From positions 1 to 40,506 of the forward strand of contig JBKXSZ010000013.1 in assembly GCA_047017005.1 (NCBI GenBank): 40,506 nucleotides of DNA, read 5' to 3'. This stretch comes from JBKXSZ01 sp047017005. Lineage in GTDB: Bacteria > Bacillota > Clostridia > TANB77 > CAG-508. A model generated the notes under the pieces. The model was not told the origin of the DNA, did not search any database, and worked only from the letters and a program-made list of their open reading frames with translations. The position numbers and the translations under genes were made by a program. Numbering within the stretch: the first letter of the stretch is position 1; the number at the start of each line of letters is the position of its first letter. This document shows, one piece after another, positions 17,016 to 25,916 of the stretch.

Positions 17016-19139
17016 TTATTCTTTGATATCTTCATCTTTTACTTCTAAATCTTTATGATTTAAATTGATTCTTCCTTGTGAGTCGATTTCAGATACTTTA
17101 ACATCAATTGTATCTCCTATTTTTAACACATCTTCTACATTTTCTACTCTCTTATGAGAAATCTTAGAAATGTGTAATAGTCCTTCTCTTCCTCCGCCTA
17201 AATCTACAAAAGCTCCAAATGGCATTATTTTAGTAACGGTTCCTTCGTATACTTCTCCTACTTGAATATCTCTTGCTATTACTTCTATCATCTTTAATGC
17301 TTTTTTAGCTGCTTCTGTGTCAGTAGAGTAAATAAATACAGTTCCATCTTCTTCGATATCTATTTTAACACCAGTTTCTCCAATAATTTTGTTAATCATT
17401 TTTCCACCAGGCCCAATAACATCTTTAATTTTATCTACATCAATCGTTGTGTTAATAATTTTAGGTGCATATGGTGAAATTTCTTTTCTTGGCTCTGCTA
17501 TTTGTTTTAACATAATTTCGTCTAAAATATATTGTCTTGCTACTCTTGTTCTTGCAAATGCTTCTTGTATAATCTCATAGGTTAAACCGTCATTTTTGAT
17601 ATCTACTTGTATAGCTGTAATACCGTTTTTCGTTCCTCCTACTTTAAAGTCCATATCTCCAAAGAAGTCCTCAATTCCTTGAATGTCTGTTAGCATAATA
17701 TATTTTCCAGAGCCCTCTGGATCTGTTACTAATCCCGTTGAAATACCAGCTACTGGTTCTTTTATTGGTACACCTGCATCCATTAATGCAAGTGTACTTC
17801 CGCAAATACTTGCTTGTGAAGTAGAACCATTAGAAGAAAGCACTTCAGATACAACACGAATTGCATATGGAAATTCTTCTTTTGATGGAATAACAGGAAC
17901 TAGTGCTTTTTCTGCTAATGCTCCATGTCCTATTTCTCTTCTTCCTGGTCCACGAGAAGGTCTTGCTTCTCCTACGCTGTAGCTTGGGAAGTTATATTGA
18001 TGCATATATCTTTTAGATTCCTCTTCATCAATACCATCTAACATTTGTTCTTCTGATACCATTCCTAAAGTTGCAATTGACAATACCTGTGTTTGTCCTC
18101 TTGTAAATAGTGCACTACCATGTACTCTTGGAATTAATCCAACTTCACAAGAAAGCGGTCTGATTTCATCAATTTTTCTTCCGTCTGGTCTTTTATGTTC
18201 ATTATATATCATTTCTCTAACGCATTTCTTCTCTAAGTCATGTATACTGTCTGCGATATCTGTCTTTCTTTCTTCTTCTGCTTCTTCTCCATATTTTTCT
18301 ACTACATATGCTGTTATATCTTCTGTTATTTTATCGATATTAGCATCTCTTGTTTCTTTTTCTTTAGCTTGTACATCTTGATACATTCTATCATGGAATG
18401 TTTTTTCAATATCATTGTAGAATTCTTTCTCTACTCCAAATGAAATGTATTCAAATTTTGGTTTTCCAATTTCTGCTTTCATCTTGGATATAAAGTTGCA
18501 CACTTTTTTAATTTCTGTATGCGCTTCTTTGATTGCTTCAAGCATTGTATCATCTGGTATTTCATCTGCTCCAGCTTCTATCATGGTTACTTTTTCTTCT
18601 GTTGCTGCTACAGTTAAATTAAGTCTTGATTTTTCTCTTTGTTCTTGTGTTGGGTTTATAATAATTTGCCCATCTACATATCCTACACTAACTGCAGCTG
18701 TTGGTCCTCCAAAAGGAATATCAGATATAGAGAGAGCAGCTGAAGCACCTATCATGGCACATACTTCTGGAGAATTATCTTGTTCTACAGATAATACAGT
18801 AGCTACTACACATACATCATTTCTAAAATCTTTTGGGAATAATGGTCTTAATGGTCTATCAATTGCTCTTGAGGTTAAAATTGCCTTTTCTGCTGGTTTT
18901 CCTTCTCTTTTTTGGAAACTTCCTGGTATTTTTCCTACCGCATATAGTTTCTCTTCATAATCTACTGATAATGGGAAGAAATCAATTCCATCTCTTGGAG
19001 CTTTTGAAGCTGTTACATTTACCATTACAGTAGTATCTCCATATTTTACTAATACATTTCCATTTGCTAAACCTGCCATTTTTCCTGTTTCGATTATTAA
19101 CTTTCTTCCGGCAAGTTCCATTTCATAACTTTTAAACAT
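17016..19139 (-). CDS. pnp: Polyribonucleotide nucleotidyltransferase (PNPase)
   Basis: 707 residues, full length. It degrades RNA 3' to 5' using phosphate and can add tails in reverse. Two RNase PH folds (about 10-230 and 320-545) flank a helical linker; the second core has KRPDGRKIDEIRPL and the FTRGQTQ and GSTSQASICG stretches. A KH domain (VIGPGGKMINKI near 560-580) and a C-terminal S1 domain (FGAFVDLGGGREGLLHIS) follow. It comes last in the translation and RNA block, after rpsO, an order also seen in other bacteria. Confidence 0.98.
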   Translation of the reverse strand: MFKSYEMELAGRKLIIETGKMAGLANGNVLVKYGDTTVMVNVTASKAPRDGIDFFPLSVDYEEKLYAVGKIPGSFQKREGKPAEKAILTSRAIDRPLRPLFPKDFRNDVCVVATVLSVEQDNSPEVCAMIGASAALSISDIPFGGPTAAVSVGYVDGQIIINPTQEQREKSRLNLTVAATEEKVTMIEAGADEIPDDTMLEAIKEAHTEIKKVCNFISKMKAEIGKPKFEYISFGVEKEFYNDIEKTFHDRMYQDVQAKEKETRDANIDKITEDITAYVVEKYGEEAEEERKTDIADSIHDLEKKCVREMIYNEHKRPDGRKIDEIRPLSCEVGLIPRVHGSALFTRGQTQVLSIATLGMVSEEQMLDGIDEEESKRYMHQYNFPSYSVGEARPSRGPGRREIGHGALAEKALVPVIPSKEEFPYAIRVVSEVLSSNGSTSQASICGSTLALMDAGVPIKEPVAGISTGLVTDPEGSGKYIMLTDIQGIEDFFGDMDFKVGGTKNGITAIQVDIKNDGLTYEIIQEAFARTRVARQYILDEIMLKQIAEPRKEISPYAPKIINTTIDVDKIKDVIGPGGKMINKIIGETGVKIDIEEDGTVFIYSTDTEAAKKALKMIEVIARDIQVGEVYEGTVTKIMPFGAFVDLGGGREGLLHISKISHKRVENVEDVLKIGDTIDVKVSEIDSQGRINLNHKDLEVKDEDIKE

Positions 19140-19341
19140 AAATTTTTCTCTCCTTCGTTTTTGAAACTATTTAAAACAAAATAGGGTAACCTCTATCATG
19201 TATAAAATTATCTTTTTCGCTTAGTATTTTATATATGATACAAGCTACTTCTATTTTTGCTTTTAAATTAGTTTCCCTTTTTCTTTCATTTTTATGCTAG
19301 TTTTCTATCTTGTTTTTTACACACCTCTTATACAACAAGAT

Positions 19342-19370
19342 GGGACGTTTTGCTAGCTGCTAAACGTCCC
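19342..19370 (-). other. Strong hairpin between rpsO and pnp
   Basis: GGGACGTTT and AAACGTCCC make a perfect nine-pair stem 12 bases after the rpsO stop; the loop contains GCTAGC. No U tract follows in the minus direction. It may be a weak terminator or a processing site for the pnp leader. The 242-base rpsO-pnp gap holds no gene. Confidence 0.6.
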
Positions 19371-19381
19371 TTGTTTGATAA

Positions 19382-19645
19382 TTATTTTCTTAATCCTAAT
19401 TTTTCAATGATATCTCTATATCTTTGAACGTCTTTTTTAGCTAAGTAGTTTAGTAAATTTCTTCTTTTACCTACCATTTTTAAAAGACCTCTTCTAGAGT
19501 GATTATCTTTTTTGTGAACTTTTAAGTGTTCTGTTAATTCATTAATTCTTTCTGTTAAAAGAGCTACTTGAACTTCTGGTGAACCAGTATCTTTTTCGTC
19601 TCTTTTAAATGTATTAATGATTTCTTGTTTTCTTTCTTTTGTCAT
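19382..19645 (-). CDS. rpsO: 30S ribosomal protein S15
   Basis: 87 residues, the usual length. S15 binds 16S rRNA early in 30S assembly. The conserved core is visible: DTGSPEVQVALLTERI near 18-33, HKKDNHSRRGLL near 44-55 and a basic RRNLLNYL helix. AGGAGGTG precedes the ATG. It has its own promoter about 100 bases upstream and a structured leader, which fits the self-regulation by leader RNA known for S15 in several bacterial groups. Confidence 0.98.
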   Translation of the reverse strand: MTKERKQEIINTFKRDEKDTGSPEVQVALLTERINELTEHLKVHKKDNHSRRGLLKMVGKRRNLLNYLAKKDVQRYRDIIEKLGLRK

Positions 19646-19735
19646 ATTTACACCTCCTATTTTTCTTTTCTCCTTAAACTGAGTTAGAGTTTGGTGTGTT
19701 AATCCTCAAACTAAGTATAAGGTTTATTTCTTAAC
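19646..19735 (-). promoter_or_regulatory. Possible S15-binding leader RNA
   Basis: The untranslated region between the promoter and rpsO contains complementary stretches (AGTTTGAG with CTCAGTTT-like and CCAAACT segments) just before the ribosome site. S15 leaders differ between bacteria, so this is a position-based suggestion rather than a motif match. Confidence 0.3.
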
Positions 19736-19743
19736 GCTTTTTT

Positions 19744-19772
19744 ATTTTACTACAAAGTAGAGAAAAATGCAA
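19744..19772 (-). promoter_or_regulatory. Sigma-A promoter of rpsO
   Basis: TTGCAT and TAAAAT on the minus strand with a 17-base spacer, about 100 bases before the rpsO start. Confidence 0.65.
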
Positions 19773-19840
19773 TAGTAAATAAAAAAGAAAAGTAAAATGA
19801 AGTTTAATACAATAAGTTTTGTATTCCTTGACTTTCTTTT

Positions 19841-20716
19841 TTATATAATTACATCTCTCTTTAATCTTTTTTCTTTTATCGTCCCTGTTCCTAAAAAGGT
19901 ATTTTTTTGTGTATAAATTCGATAAATGCCATCTAACTCATCAAAGCTCAAGACAACTCCATTTAAAAAAAGTTCTTTTTGTTTTGTATTTAGTTGTATT
20001 TTTTTCTTTTCTTTTAGTAGGTCTTCTAATGTAATAATGTATTGTTTAATATACTCTTCCTCATCTTTATTTTGTTTTAACTCTTCTAATGTAATACTGT
20101 TTTCTATTCTAAATTGGCCAACTCTTGTTCGATTTAATTCCTTCATATATCCTACTGTTCCTAGTTTCTCTGCTATATTCTCACATAGAGAACGGATATA
20201 TGTTCCTTTTGAACAGTCTACTCTAAATACAATTAGTCTTTCTTTTTTATCTATTTTTATTAATTCTATTTTGTAAATCTCTATTTTCCTTGGTTTTATC
20301 TCTACTGTTTTTCCTTCTCTTGCATATTCATATAGCTTTTTCCCCTTTACCTTAATAGCAGAGTACATTGGAGGTATTTGCTCTTGCTTTCCTACAAAGA
20401 ATTGTAAAACTCTTTCTAAGTTTTCTTTTACAAAGCAACTTTCATTTACTTTCTTTTCTTCTATTACTTTTCCTTCACTATCTGCAGTGTTTGTTTTTTC
20501 TCCTAGTTTTAGTGTTACTTCGTAGGTTTTATCATGATTAATTAAATATTTAGATAGTTTTGTTCCTTTCCCAATTAATAAAGGTAATACTCCTGTTGCA
20601 TTTGGGTCTAATGTTCCCGTATGTCCTACCTTTTCTCCTAATGTCTTTTTCACAATTGCTACAACATCATGAGAAGTATATTCTTTTTCTTTTTTTATAA
20701 TTATTATTCCATCCAT
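19841..20716 (-). CDS. truB: tRNA pseudouridine-55 synthase
   Basis: 291 residues, normal size. TruB makes pseudouridine 55 in the T-loop of tRNAs. The catalytic motif GHTGTLDPNATGVL is at 31-44 with Asp37 as nucleophile; KVGHT, the RVDCSKGTYIRSL stretch near 177-189 and a C-terminal PUA-like tail follow. It lies after nrnA, in the usual order of the nusA-infB block, with an intervening hairpin. Confidence 0.97.
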   Translation of the reverse strand: MDGIIIIKKEKEYTSHDVVAIVKKTLGEKVGHTGTLDPNATGVLPLLIGKGTKLSKYLINHDKTYEVTLKLGEKTNTADSEGKVIEEKKVNESCFVKENLERVLQFFVGKQEQIPPMYSAIKVKGKKLYEYAREGKTVEIKPRKIEIYKIELIKIDKKERLIVFRVDCSKGTYIRSLCENIAEKLGTVGYMKELNRTRVGQFRIENSITLEELKQNKDEEEYIKQYIITLEDLLKEKKKIQLNTKQKELFLNGVVLSFDELDGIYRIYTQKNTFLGTGTIKEKRLKRDVII

Positions 20717-20770
20717 TTCATATCTCCAATTCTCTTCTTTTTCTTCTGATTATCTTATCATTATTTATAG

Positions 20771-20803
20771 AAAAGAACAAACTATTAGAGTCTGTTCTTT
20801 TTT
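20771..20803 (-). terminator. Hairpin with short U run between nrnA and truB
   Basis: On the minus strand AAAGAACAGACT pairs with AGTTTGTTCTTT around a short loop and runs into TTTTC. It could be a partial terminator that lowers truB read-through. Confidence 0.5.
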
Positions 20804-20859
20804 CTTAATCTTTATATTATACTCAAAATATCTACTCCGTTACTATGATGTGTTTCAAT

Positions 20860-21849
20860 TTACTTTATCGCTTTTTCTACTTCTGCTAACACTTTTGCTT
20901 TGGCTTGTTCTAAGTCTCCTTGAACATATGCTCCAGCAGCTCTTGCATGACCTCCGCCACCAAACATTAAACATACATCAGATACATTTACTTTTCCATT
21001 TGAACGAAGAGAAACTTTAAAACCATTTTCTTTTTGTCTTAAGAAAATAGATACTTCTACTCCTTCAATGTCTCTTCCTATTTCTACTAATCCTTCATGA
21101 TCTCCTACTTCTGAATGTACTTTTTCTTCGTCTGCTTCTGTGATATAGGTGAAGGTTATTTTATCATTTTGTAAAAATTCCATTCTATCCATTACCATTT
21201 TGCTTAATTCATAATGTGCTCTAGAACGTACTTGTAATACTTTCTGATAAATGCTAGATACATTTATTCCTTTTCCTAATAATGATGCAGCAAACTCAAA
21301 TGTTTCTGCTGTAACGCCCTCGTATTTGAAACCACCTGTATCGGTTATAATTCCTGTAAGCAAACAAGTGCCTATTTCTTTATTTATTTCAATTCCCAAA
21401 TATTCTAATACCATTACTAAAATTTGACAACAAGCTGGTGCTGCCATATCCACATAATTATAGTCTGCAAACATCGTGTTAACTTCATGATGATCAATAG
21501 AAACCGTATTTTTGGCATTTTCAAAATAATTTGCCCATCCATTTAAACGTTTTATATCACTACAATCTACTGCAATTGCTAAATCGTATTTTTCCTCTTG
21601 TCCCTTTTCCTTAATATCTTCTATTCCTGGTAAAAATTTATAGGTTCTAGAATATTCTGGTATGATAAGGTCTGGATTTTTCCCCATCTTTTTTAATGCT
21701 AAATTCATTGCTAAACTACTACCAATAGCATCCCCATCCGGGTTTTCATGTGTTAGTATTGCAATGGTATTTGCTTTTTTTATTTCTTCTAATATATTGT
21801 CTAATGTCATACTTTCTTTCCCCTTATTCCTCTTTTTATTTTCCTTCAT
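20860..21849 (-). CDS. nrnA: DHH-family phosphoesterase, NrnA-like (nanoRNase / pAp phosphatase)
   Basis: 329 residues from the first ATG, whose A overlaps the rbfA stop (TAATG). Metal-binding motifs are HENPDGD (34-40), a DCSD (95-98), and DHH (119-121); the DHHA1 part ends with GGGGHARAAG near 301-310. NrnA proteins clear two- to five-base RNAs and dephosphorylate pAp. A second start at 21810 (MTLDN) has AAGGGG nine bases upstream and may be the real one, since the first 13 residues are just a Lys-rich extension. It is in the standard rbfA-nrnA-truB order. Confidence 0.93.
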   Translation of the reverse strand: MKENKKRNKGKESMTLDNILEEIKKANTIAILTHENPDGDAIGSSLAMNLALKKMGKNPDLIIPEYSRTYKFLPGIEDIKEKGQEEKYDLAIAVDCSDIKRLNGWANYFENAKNTVSIDHHEVNTMFADYNYVDMAAPACCQILVMVLEYLGIEINKEIGTCLLTGIITDTGGFKYEGVTAETFEFAASLLGKGINVSSIYQKVLQVRSRAHYELSKMVMDRMEFLQNDKITFTYITEADEEKVHSEVGDHEGLVEIGRDIEGVEVSIFLRQKENGFKVSLRSNGKVNVSDVCLMFGGGGHARAAGAYVQGDLEQAKAKVLAEVEKAIK

Positions 21850-22229
21850 TATTCTTTTGGTTCTTGTTCTTCTTGTTTGACATCTTTCATAATGTCTTTT
21901 AAGATATTATCAATTTTCGCCCCATATTCAATTGATTCATCTAATTCAAATATTAACTCCGGTGTTAATCTTAAATTCACTCTTTTAGCTACTTCACTAC
22001 GAATAAATCCAGAAGATTTCTTTAAACCTGCTAAAGTTTCTTTTATGTTTTTTGAATTCAGGATACTAATATATACTTTAGCAAATTTAAGGTCTGGTGT
22101 TGTCTTTACCTTAGTTACACTAATTAATCCCGTTACATTTGGATTTTTTAGCTCATAACCTATAATATGACTAATCTCTTTTCTTAATTCCTCATCAATT
22201 CTTCCTAGTCTATTATTATTACTTGGCAT
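21849..22229 (-). CDS. rbfA: Ribosome-binding factor A
   Basis: 126 residues. RbfA is a KH-fold 30S maturation factor needed for 16S 5'-end processing and cold growth. The N-terminal RIDEELRKEISHII, the VSILN-like strand and a C-terminal RLTPELIFELDESIEYGAKI are the family core. It lies downstream of infB, separated by a hairpin-containing gap, and overlaps nrnA by one base. Confidence 0.96.
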   Translation of the reverse strand: MPSNNNRLGRIDEELRKEISHIIGYELKNPNVTGLISVTKVKTTPDLKFAKVYISILNSKNIKETLAGLKKSSGFIRSEVAKRVNLRLTPELIFELDESIEYGAKIDNILKDIMKDVKQEEQEPKE

Positions 22230-22254
22230 TGTTCTTCTCCTTTTTAACTAGAGG

Positions 22255-22280
22255 GCAAGGATAAAATACTTTATCCTTGC
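22255..22280 (-). other. Perfect 11-pair hairpin between infB and rbfA
   Basis: GCAAGGATAAA and its exact complement are separated by four bases. On the minus strand there is no U tract after it, so it is more likely a processing or stability element than a terminator. Confidence 0.6.
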
Positions 22281-22353
22281 TTTTCTATGTTTTGTTTTTA
22301 TCTTTTTGTCTTTTACTTTTCTGTTTTGTGGTTATTTTTTCATACTGTTTATT

Positions 22354-25299
22354 TTATTTTTTTACTTCTTCCATCACGAAGGCTTCAATGATATCCATTT
22401 CCTTAATATCATTATAGTTCTCAATTTGAAGTCCACATTCATATCCTTTTGCTACTTCTTTTACATCGTCTTTAAATCTTTTTAGAGATGCTAATTTTCC
22501 TTCATGTATAACAACATTCTCACGTATTACACGGACTCCTGCGTTTCTTTCTAGTTTTCCATCTAATACATATCCTCCTGCTATTGTTCCTACTCCACTT
22601 ACTTTGAATGTCTGTCTTACTTCTGCTGTTCCTATTACTTTTTCTTCGAAAGTAGGGTCAAGCATTCCTTTCATTGCAGATTCTACATCTTCAATTGCTT
22701 GGTAAATAACTGAGTATTGTTTGATTTCTACTTCTTCCTTCTTTGCCATATCTTTTGCGATTGCTCCAGGTCTTACATTGAATGCAATGATAATAGCATT
22801 TGATACTTTAGCAAGAGTAACGTCAGATTCTGTAACAGAACCGGCTGCTGAATGAATTACTTTTACTACAACTTCTTCGTTTGATAACTTCTCTAAAGAT
22901 TGTTTTACCGCTTCTACTGTTCCTTGTACATCAGCTTTTACAATTAAGTTTAATTGTTTTAAATTACCTTTTTCCATTTGGCTAAATAGATTATCTAATG
23001 TTACTTTTGTTGTAGCATTTATTGCTTTTTCTCTTTCTTGACGTTTTCTCTTTTCCATTAAATGTTTTGCGGTCTTCTCATCTTTTACTTCATAGAAAGT
23101 TTCACCAGCTTCTGGTACTTCTGTTAACCCCATTACTTCAACTGGAGTAGATGGTCCGGCTTTTTTTACTCTTTGACCTTTATCATTTTTCATTGCACGA
23201 ATTCTACCCATTGCAGATCCTACAATAATGGTATCTCCTACATCTAAAGTACCACGCTGTACTAACATAGATGCAATTGGTCCTTTTGCCTTATCTAGTC
23301 TTGCTTCGATTACAACGCCTTTAGCTTGTTTATTTGGATTTGCTTTTAATTCTTTCATATCCGCTACTAAAAGAACCATTTCTAAAAGTTGGTCAATGTT
23401 TTGATGTTTCTTAGCAGAGATTGGAACAAAGATAGTATCTCCACCCCATTCTTCTGGTACTAGTTCATATTTCATCAATTCTTGTTTTATCTTATCCACA
23501 TTTGCATCTGGTAAATCCATTTTATTAACAGCTACGATAATTGGAATTTCAGCTGCTTTTGCATGGTTAATCGCTTCAATTGTTTGAGGCATAACACCAT
23601 CATCTGCTGCTACTACTAAAATAGCGATATCTGTGATTTGAGCTCCTCTAGCTCTCATTGATGTAAAGGCTTCGTGTCCTGGTGTATCTAAGAAAGTAAT
23701 TTCTCTTCCATTAACATTTACTTTATATGCACCAATGTGTTGTGTAATACCACCTGCTTCTCCTTCGATAACATTTGTACTTCTTACGGCATCTAATAGA
23801 GAAGTTTTACCATGGTCTACGTGTCCCATAACTACAACAACTGGTGGTCTTGGTTTTAAATCTTCTTCCTTATCTTCAGAATCATCAAACAGAATATCTT
23901 CCTCTGTTACTGTTTCTTTTTTATTAGCAGTAACACCAAATTCACCAGCTACTAAGAATGCCGTATCAAAATCTAATTCGTTGTTAATAGTAGCCATAAT
24001 ACCGTATCCAAGAAGTTTTTTAATAACTTCTCCACTTGTTTTTTTAAGTTCAGCCGCTAAATCTTTTACAGATATAGTCTCTGGAATTGTAATTTCTTTT
24101 AATTCGAAGATTTTTTGTTTGTTTCTTTCTTCGTTTTGTTTTACTTTTCTCTTTCCTTTTCTTCCTCTTTCTGTTGTTAAATCATAATAATCTAACATTC
24201 CGCCTTCTTGGTCGGAGAACATATTGGATAAGCTACTTTCTTGTTTTAAGCTATTTAATTTCTTTTCATTAATTTCTTCACTAAATCTACCGCTTTTTCT
24301 CTTTGTACCACGTTTTGCCTTTGCTTCTTCATAACGGTTATTTTTTTGTTTATCAATTTGTTTATTACCGTATTCTCTTACATTCTCTTTTTCAACAATT
24401 TCCGTAGCCATAATGTTTTTGATATTCTTTTCAATACCCTTTTCATCTAAAGGCCTTCTACCACGGTTATATCCATCATTGTTTTGATGATTGTTACGGT
24501 AGCCTCCTTGATTGTTATTATGGTAGCTATTTTTGTTTGTATTATTACGAAATCCATTATTTCCATTATTGTTATTGTTTCCACGATAACCACCATTATT
24601 ATTGTTATAGCCATTATTTCTTTGGAAATTATTACGGTTATTTCCTCTTTGCTCATTGTTATAGTTGTTACGTGTTCTGGAGAAATCGTTATTTTGTTTA
24701 TTAAATTCTGGCTTTTTTTCTATTTTTTGTCTTGTCTCTATCATAGTCTCACTTTCATTTTTCTTTTCTGTTTTTATTTCTGCTTTTTCTACTTTTTCTT
24801 CTATTACCGGAGGAATTTCTTCTACTACTTTCTTCTCTTCCGGTTTCTTTTTTTCTTCTTTTGGTTTTAACCCAAATAGTTCATCTACCGTTAATGGTTT
24901 TGTTACTTTATTTCTATATACAATATTAAAATCCTTGTTTTGATTTCTTTGTACAAAACCTACGTTTTTGCTTTTAGCTTCTAGTTTTTTCTTTTTTTCT
25001 TCTTCTTCTCTTTTTGCTAACTCTTCCTCTGACACAATTACTTCTCTTCGAATAATAACTGGTTCATCTTTCTTTTCTTTTTTTGCTTGTTTCTTATTTT
25101 CCGTGTCCTTAGCTTCTTTTTCTTTTTTCTCTGTTTTTTGAAGACTTTTTTTGATTTTTTCTACCTCACTATCTTCTAAAGAACTTAAATGACTTTTTAT
25201 CTCAATATTTAAAGCTGTTGCTTTTTCTATTATTTCTTTACTGCTTAAATCTAACTCTTTGGCTAATTCATGTACTTTAATCTTACCCAATCGTATCAC
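22354..25299 (-). CDS. infB: Translation initiation factor IF-2 with Asn/Gly-rich N-terminal region
   Basis: 981 residues. IF-2 is the GTPase that brings initiator tRNA to the ribosome. An N-terminal IF2N domain (1-50), a long Lys/Glu-rich stretch, and an unusual Asn/Gly/Arg-rich segment (about 203-286, with many NNN and GGYR/NGF units) precede the second IF2N domain (about 400-455), the G domain (GHVDHGKTS near 490-498, DTPGHEAF, NKMD) and C-terminal barrels. The start codon is GTG at 25299 and overlaps the end of ylxQ by 17 bases, with no strong ribosome site of its own, suggesting coupling to ylxQ translation. Confidence 0.97.
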   Translation of the reverse strand: MIRLGKIKVHELAKELDLSSKEIIEKATALNIEIKSHLSSLEDSEVEKIKKSLQKTEKKEKEAKDTENKKQAKKEKKDEPVIIRREVIVSEEELAKREEEEKKKKLEAKSKNVGFVQRNQNKDFNIVYRNKVTKPLTVDELFGLKPKEEKKKPEEKKVVEEIPPVIEEKVEKAEIKTEKKNESETMIETRQKIEKKPEFNKQNNDFSRTRNNYNNEQRGNNRNNFQRNNGYNNNNGGYRGNNNNNGNNGFRNNTNKNSYHNNNQGGYRNNHQNNDGYNRGRRPLDEKGIEKNIKNIMATEIVEKENVREYGNKQIDKQKNNRYEEAKAKRGTKRKSGRFSEEINEKKLNSLKQESSLSNMFSDQEGGMLDYYDLTTERGRKGKRKVKQNEERNKQKIFELKEITIPETISVKDLAAELKKTSGEVIKKLLGYGIMATINNELDFDTAFLVAGEFGVTANKKETVTEEDILFDDSEDKEEDLKPRPPVVVVMGHVDHGKTSLLDAVRSTNVIEGEAGGITQHIGAYKVNVNGREITFLDTPGHEAFTSMRARGAQITDIAILVVAADDGVMPQTIEAINHAKAAEIPIIVAVNKMDLPDANVDKIKQELMKYELVPEEWGGDTIFVPISAKKHQNIDQLLEMVLLVADMKELKANPNKQAKGVVIEARLDKAKGPIASMLVQRGTLDVGDTIIVGSAMGRIRAMKNDKGQRVKKAGPSTPVEVMGLTEVPEAGETFYEVKDEKTAKHLMEKRKRQEREKAINATTKVTLDNLFSQMEKGNLKQLNLIVKADVQGTVEAVKQSLEKLSNEEVVVKVIHSAAGSVTESDVTLAKVSNAIIIAFNVRPGAIAKDMAKKEEVEIKQYSVIYQAIEDVESAMKGMLDPTFEEKVIGTAEVRQTFKVSGVGTIAGGYVLDGKLERNAGVRVIRENVVIHEGKLASLKRFKDDVKEVAKGYECGLQIENYNDIKEMDIIEAFVMEEVKK

Positions 25300-25607
25300 C
25301 CCCGTTTAATTTTTTCTCCATTTCCTCTGCAAAATGAATGTCTTTTATCCCTATAACTGCTTTATTTTTCTTTCCGATTGCTTTGCTAAGTTCATCGATT
25401 GAACCAAATGTATAGCATGGAGTATTCTTTTTGTCACACAAAAATTGAAAATTATTTTTTGTTCTTTCTGAACTATTTTCTGCAACTATCACTAACTTTA
25501 TTTTCCTTTTATCTAAAGCTTCTATACAAGCATCTGTCCCAAATACAATTTTACCTGCTTTAGTAGCAATTCCGAAGTAGTCCTAATATTTTTTCTTTAT
25601 TTGTCAC
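25283..25607 (-). CDS. ylxQ: YlxQ, L7Ae/L30e-like RNA-binding protein, needing a +1 frameshift
   Basis: YlxQ is a small K-turn-type RNA-binding protein between ylxR and infB. Translation from GTG at 25607 (GGTGG upstream, inside the end of ylxR) gives MTNKEKILGLL, then CGG and, four codons later, TAA at 25560-25562. Skipping one C (25574) gives GIATKAGKIVFGTDACIEAL and then an apparently complete L7Ae domain ending at 25283, 107 residues in all. The joined sequence LLGIATKAGK is exactly the family consensus, so the junction is CTT-C-GGA. The body between the frameshift and the stop is clean, unlike an old pseudogene. The second frame alone has only an internal GTG at 25492. Confidence 0.85.
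25563..25583 (-). promoter_or_regulatory. Candidate +1 ribosomal frameshift site (CTT-CGG-A)
   Basis: Zero-frame codons CTA CTT CGG AAT TGC TAC TAA; the +1 frame opens after a TAG at 25583-25585, so the shift must fall within seven codons with CGG in the middle. CUU in the P site, a rare Arg codon in the A site and a Gly codon in the new frame copy the layout of yeast Ty1 (CUU-AGG-C). Confidence 0.6.
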
Positions 25608-25857
25608 TCCATCCACCTCTTATTTTCTCATAGATTTCATCTGTAATTTGACATTCTAATGTTCTTTCTAGTCTTTTACTTTTTTTTGCTTTTTCAAGGC
25701 ATTCTGGATTGTCACATAGATAAGCTCCTCTTCCTGGTAGTTTTCCTGTTTTATCTACATCTAATTTTCCTTCTTTTGATTTGACAATACGAATTAATTC
25801 TTTTTTTTCTTTTTTTGTATTACAACCTACACATGTTCTTTCGACCTTTTTTTTCAC
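25597..25857 (-). CDS. ylxR: YlxR (RnpM) RNA-binding protein
   Basis: 86 residues, normal length. The fold is marked by RTCVGCN (Cys9, Cys12), PGRGAYLCDNPEC (41-53, Cys48 and Cys53) and a Lys-rich helix. In B. subtilis, YlxR binds and modulates RNase P, hence the newer name RnpM. The gene sits between nusA and ylxQ; its last codons contain the ylxQ start, an 11-base overlap. Confidence 0.93.
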   Translation of the reverse strand: MKKKVERTCVGCNTKKEKKELIRIVKSKEGKLDVDKTGKLPGRGAYLCDNPECLEKAKKSKRLERTLECQITDEIYEKIRGGWSDK

Positions 25858-25916
25858 TCTTCAAAGCTCACTTCCTTTACCTCTATTCTACGAAAAGCAT
25901 CTACCTTTTATGTATC

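Noticed and set aside
18445..18960. Long plus-strand open frame opposite pnp
   Set aside because: It mirrors a certain gene in the opposite frame, has no ribosome site and no family resemblance. Similar long plus-strand frames opposite trmR, typA, infB, nusA and the ABC permease were dropped for the same reason.
24447..24656. Ile/Thr-rich frame on the minus strand inside infB
   Set aside because: It is the shifted reading of the Asn/Gly repeat region of IF-2; repeated AAT/GGT units give long open frames by composition.
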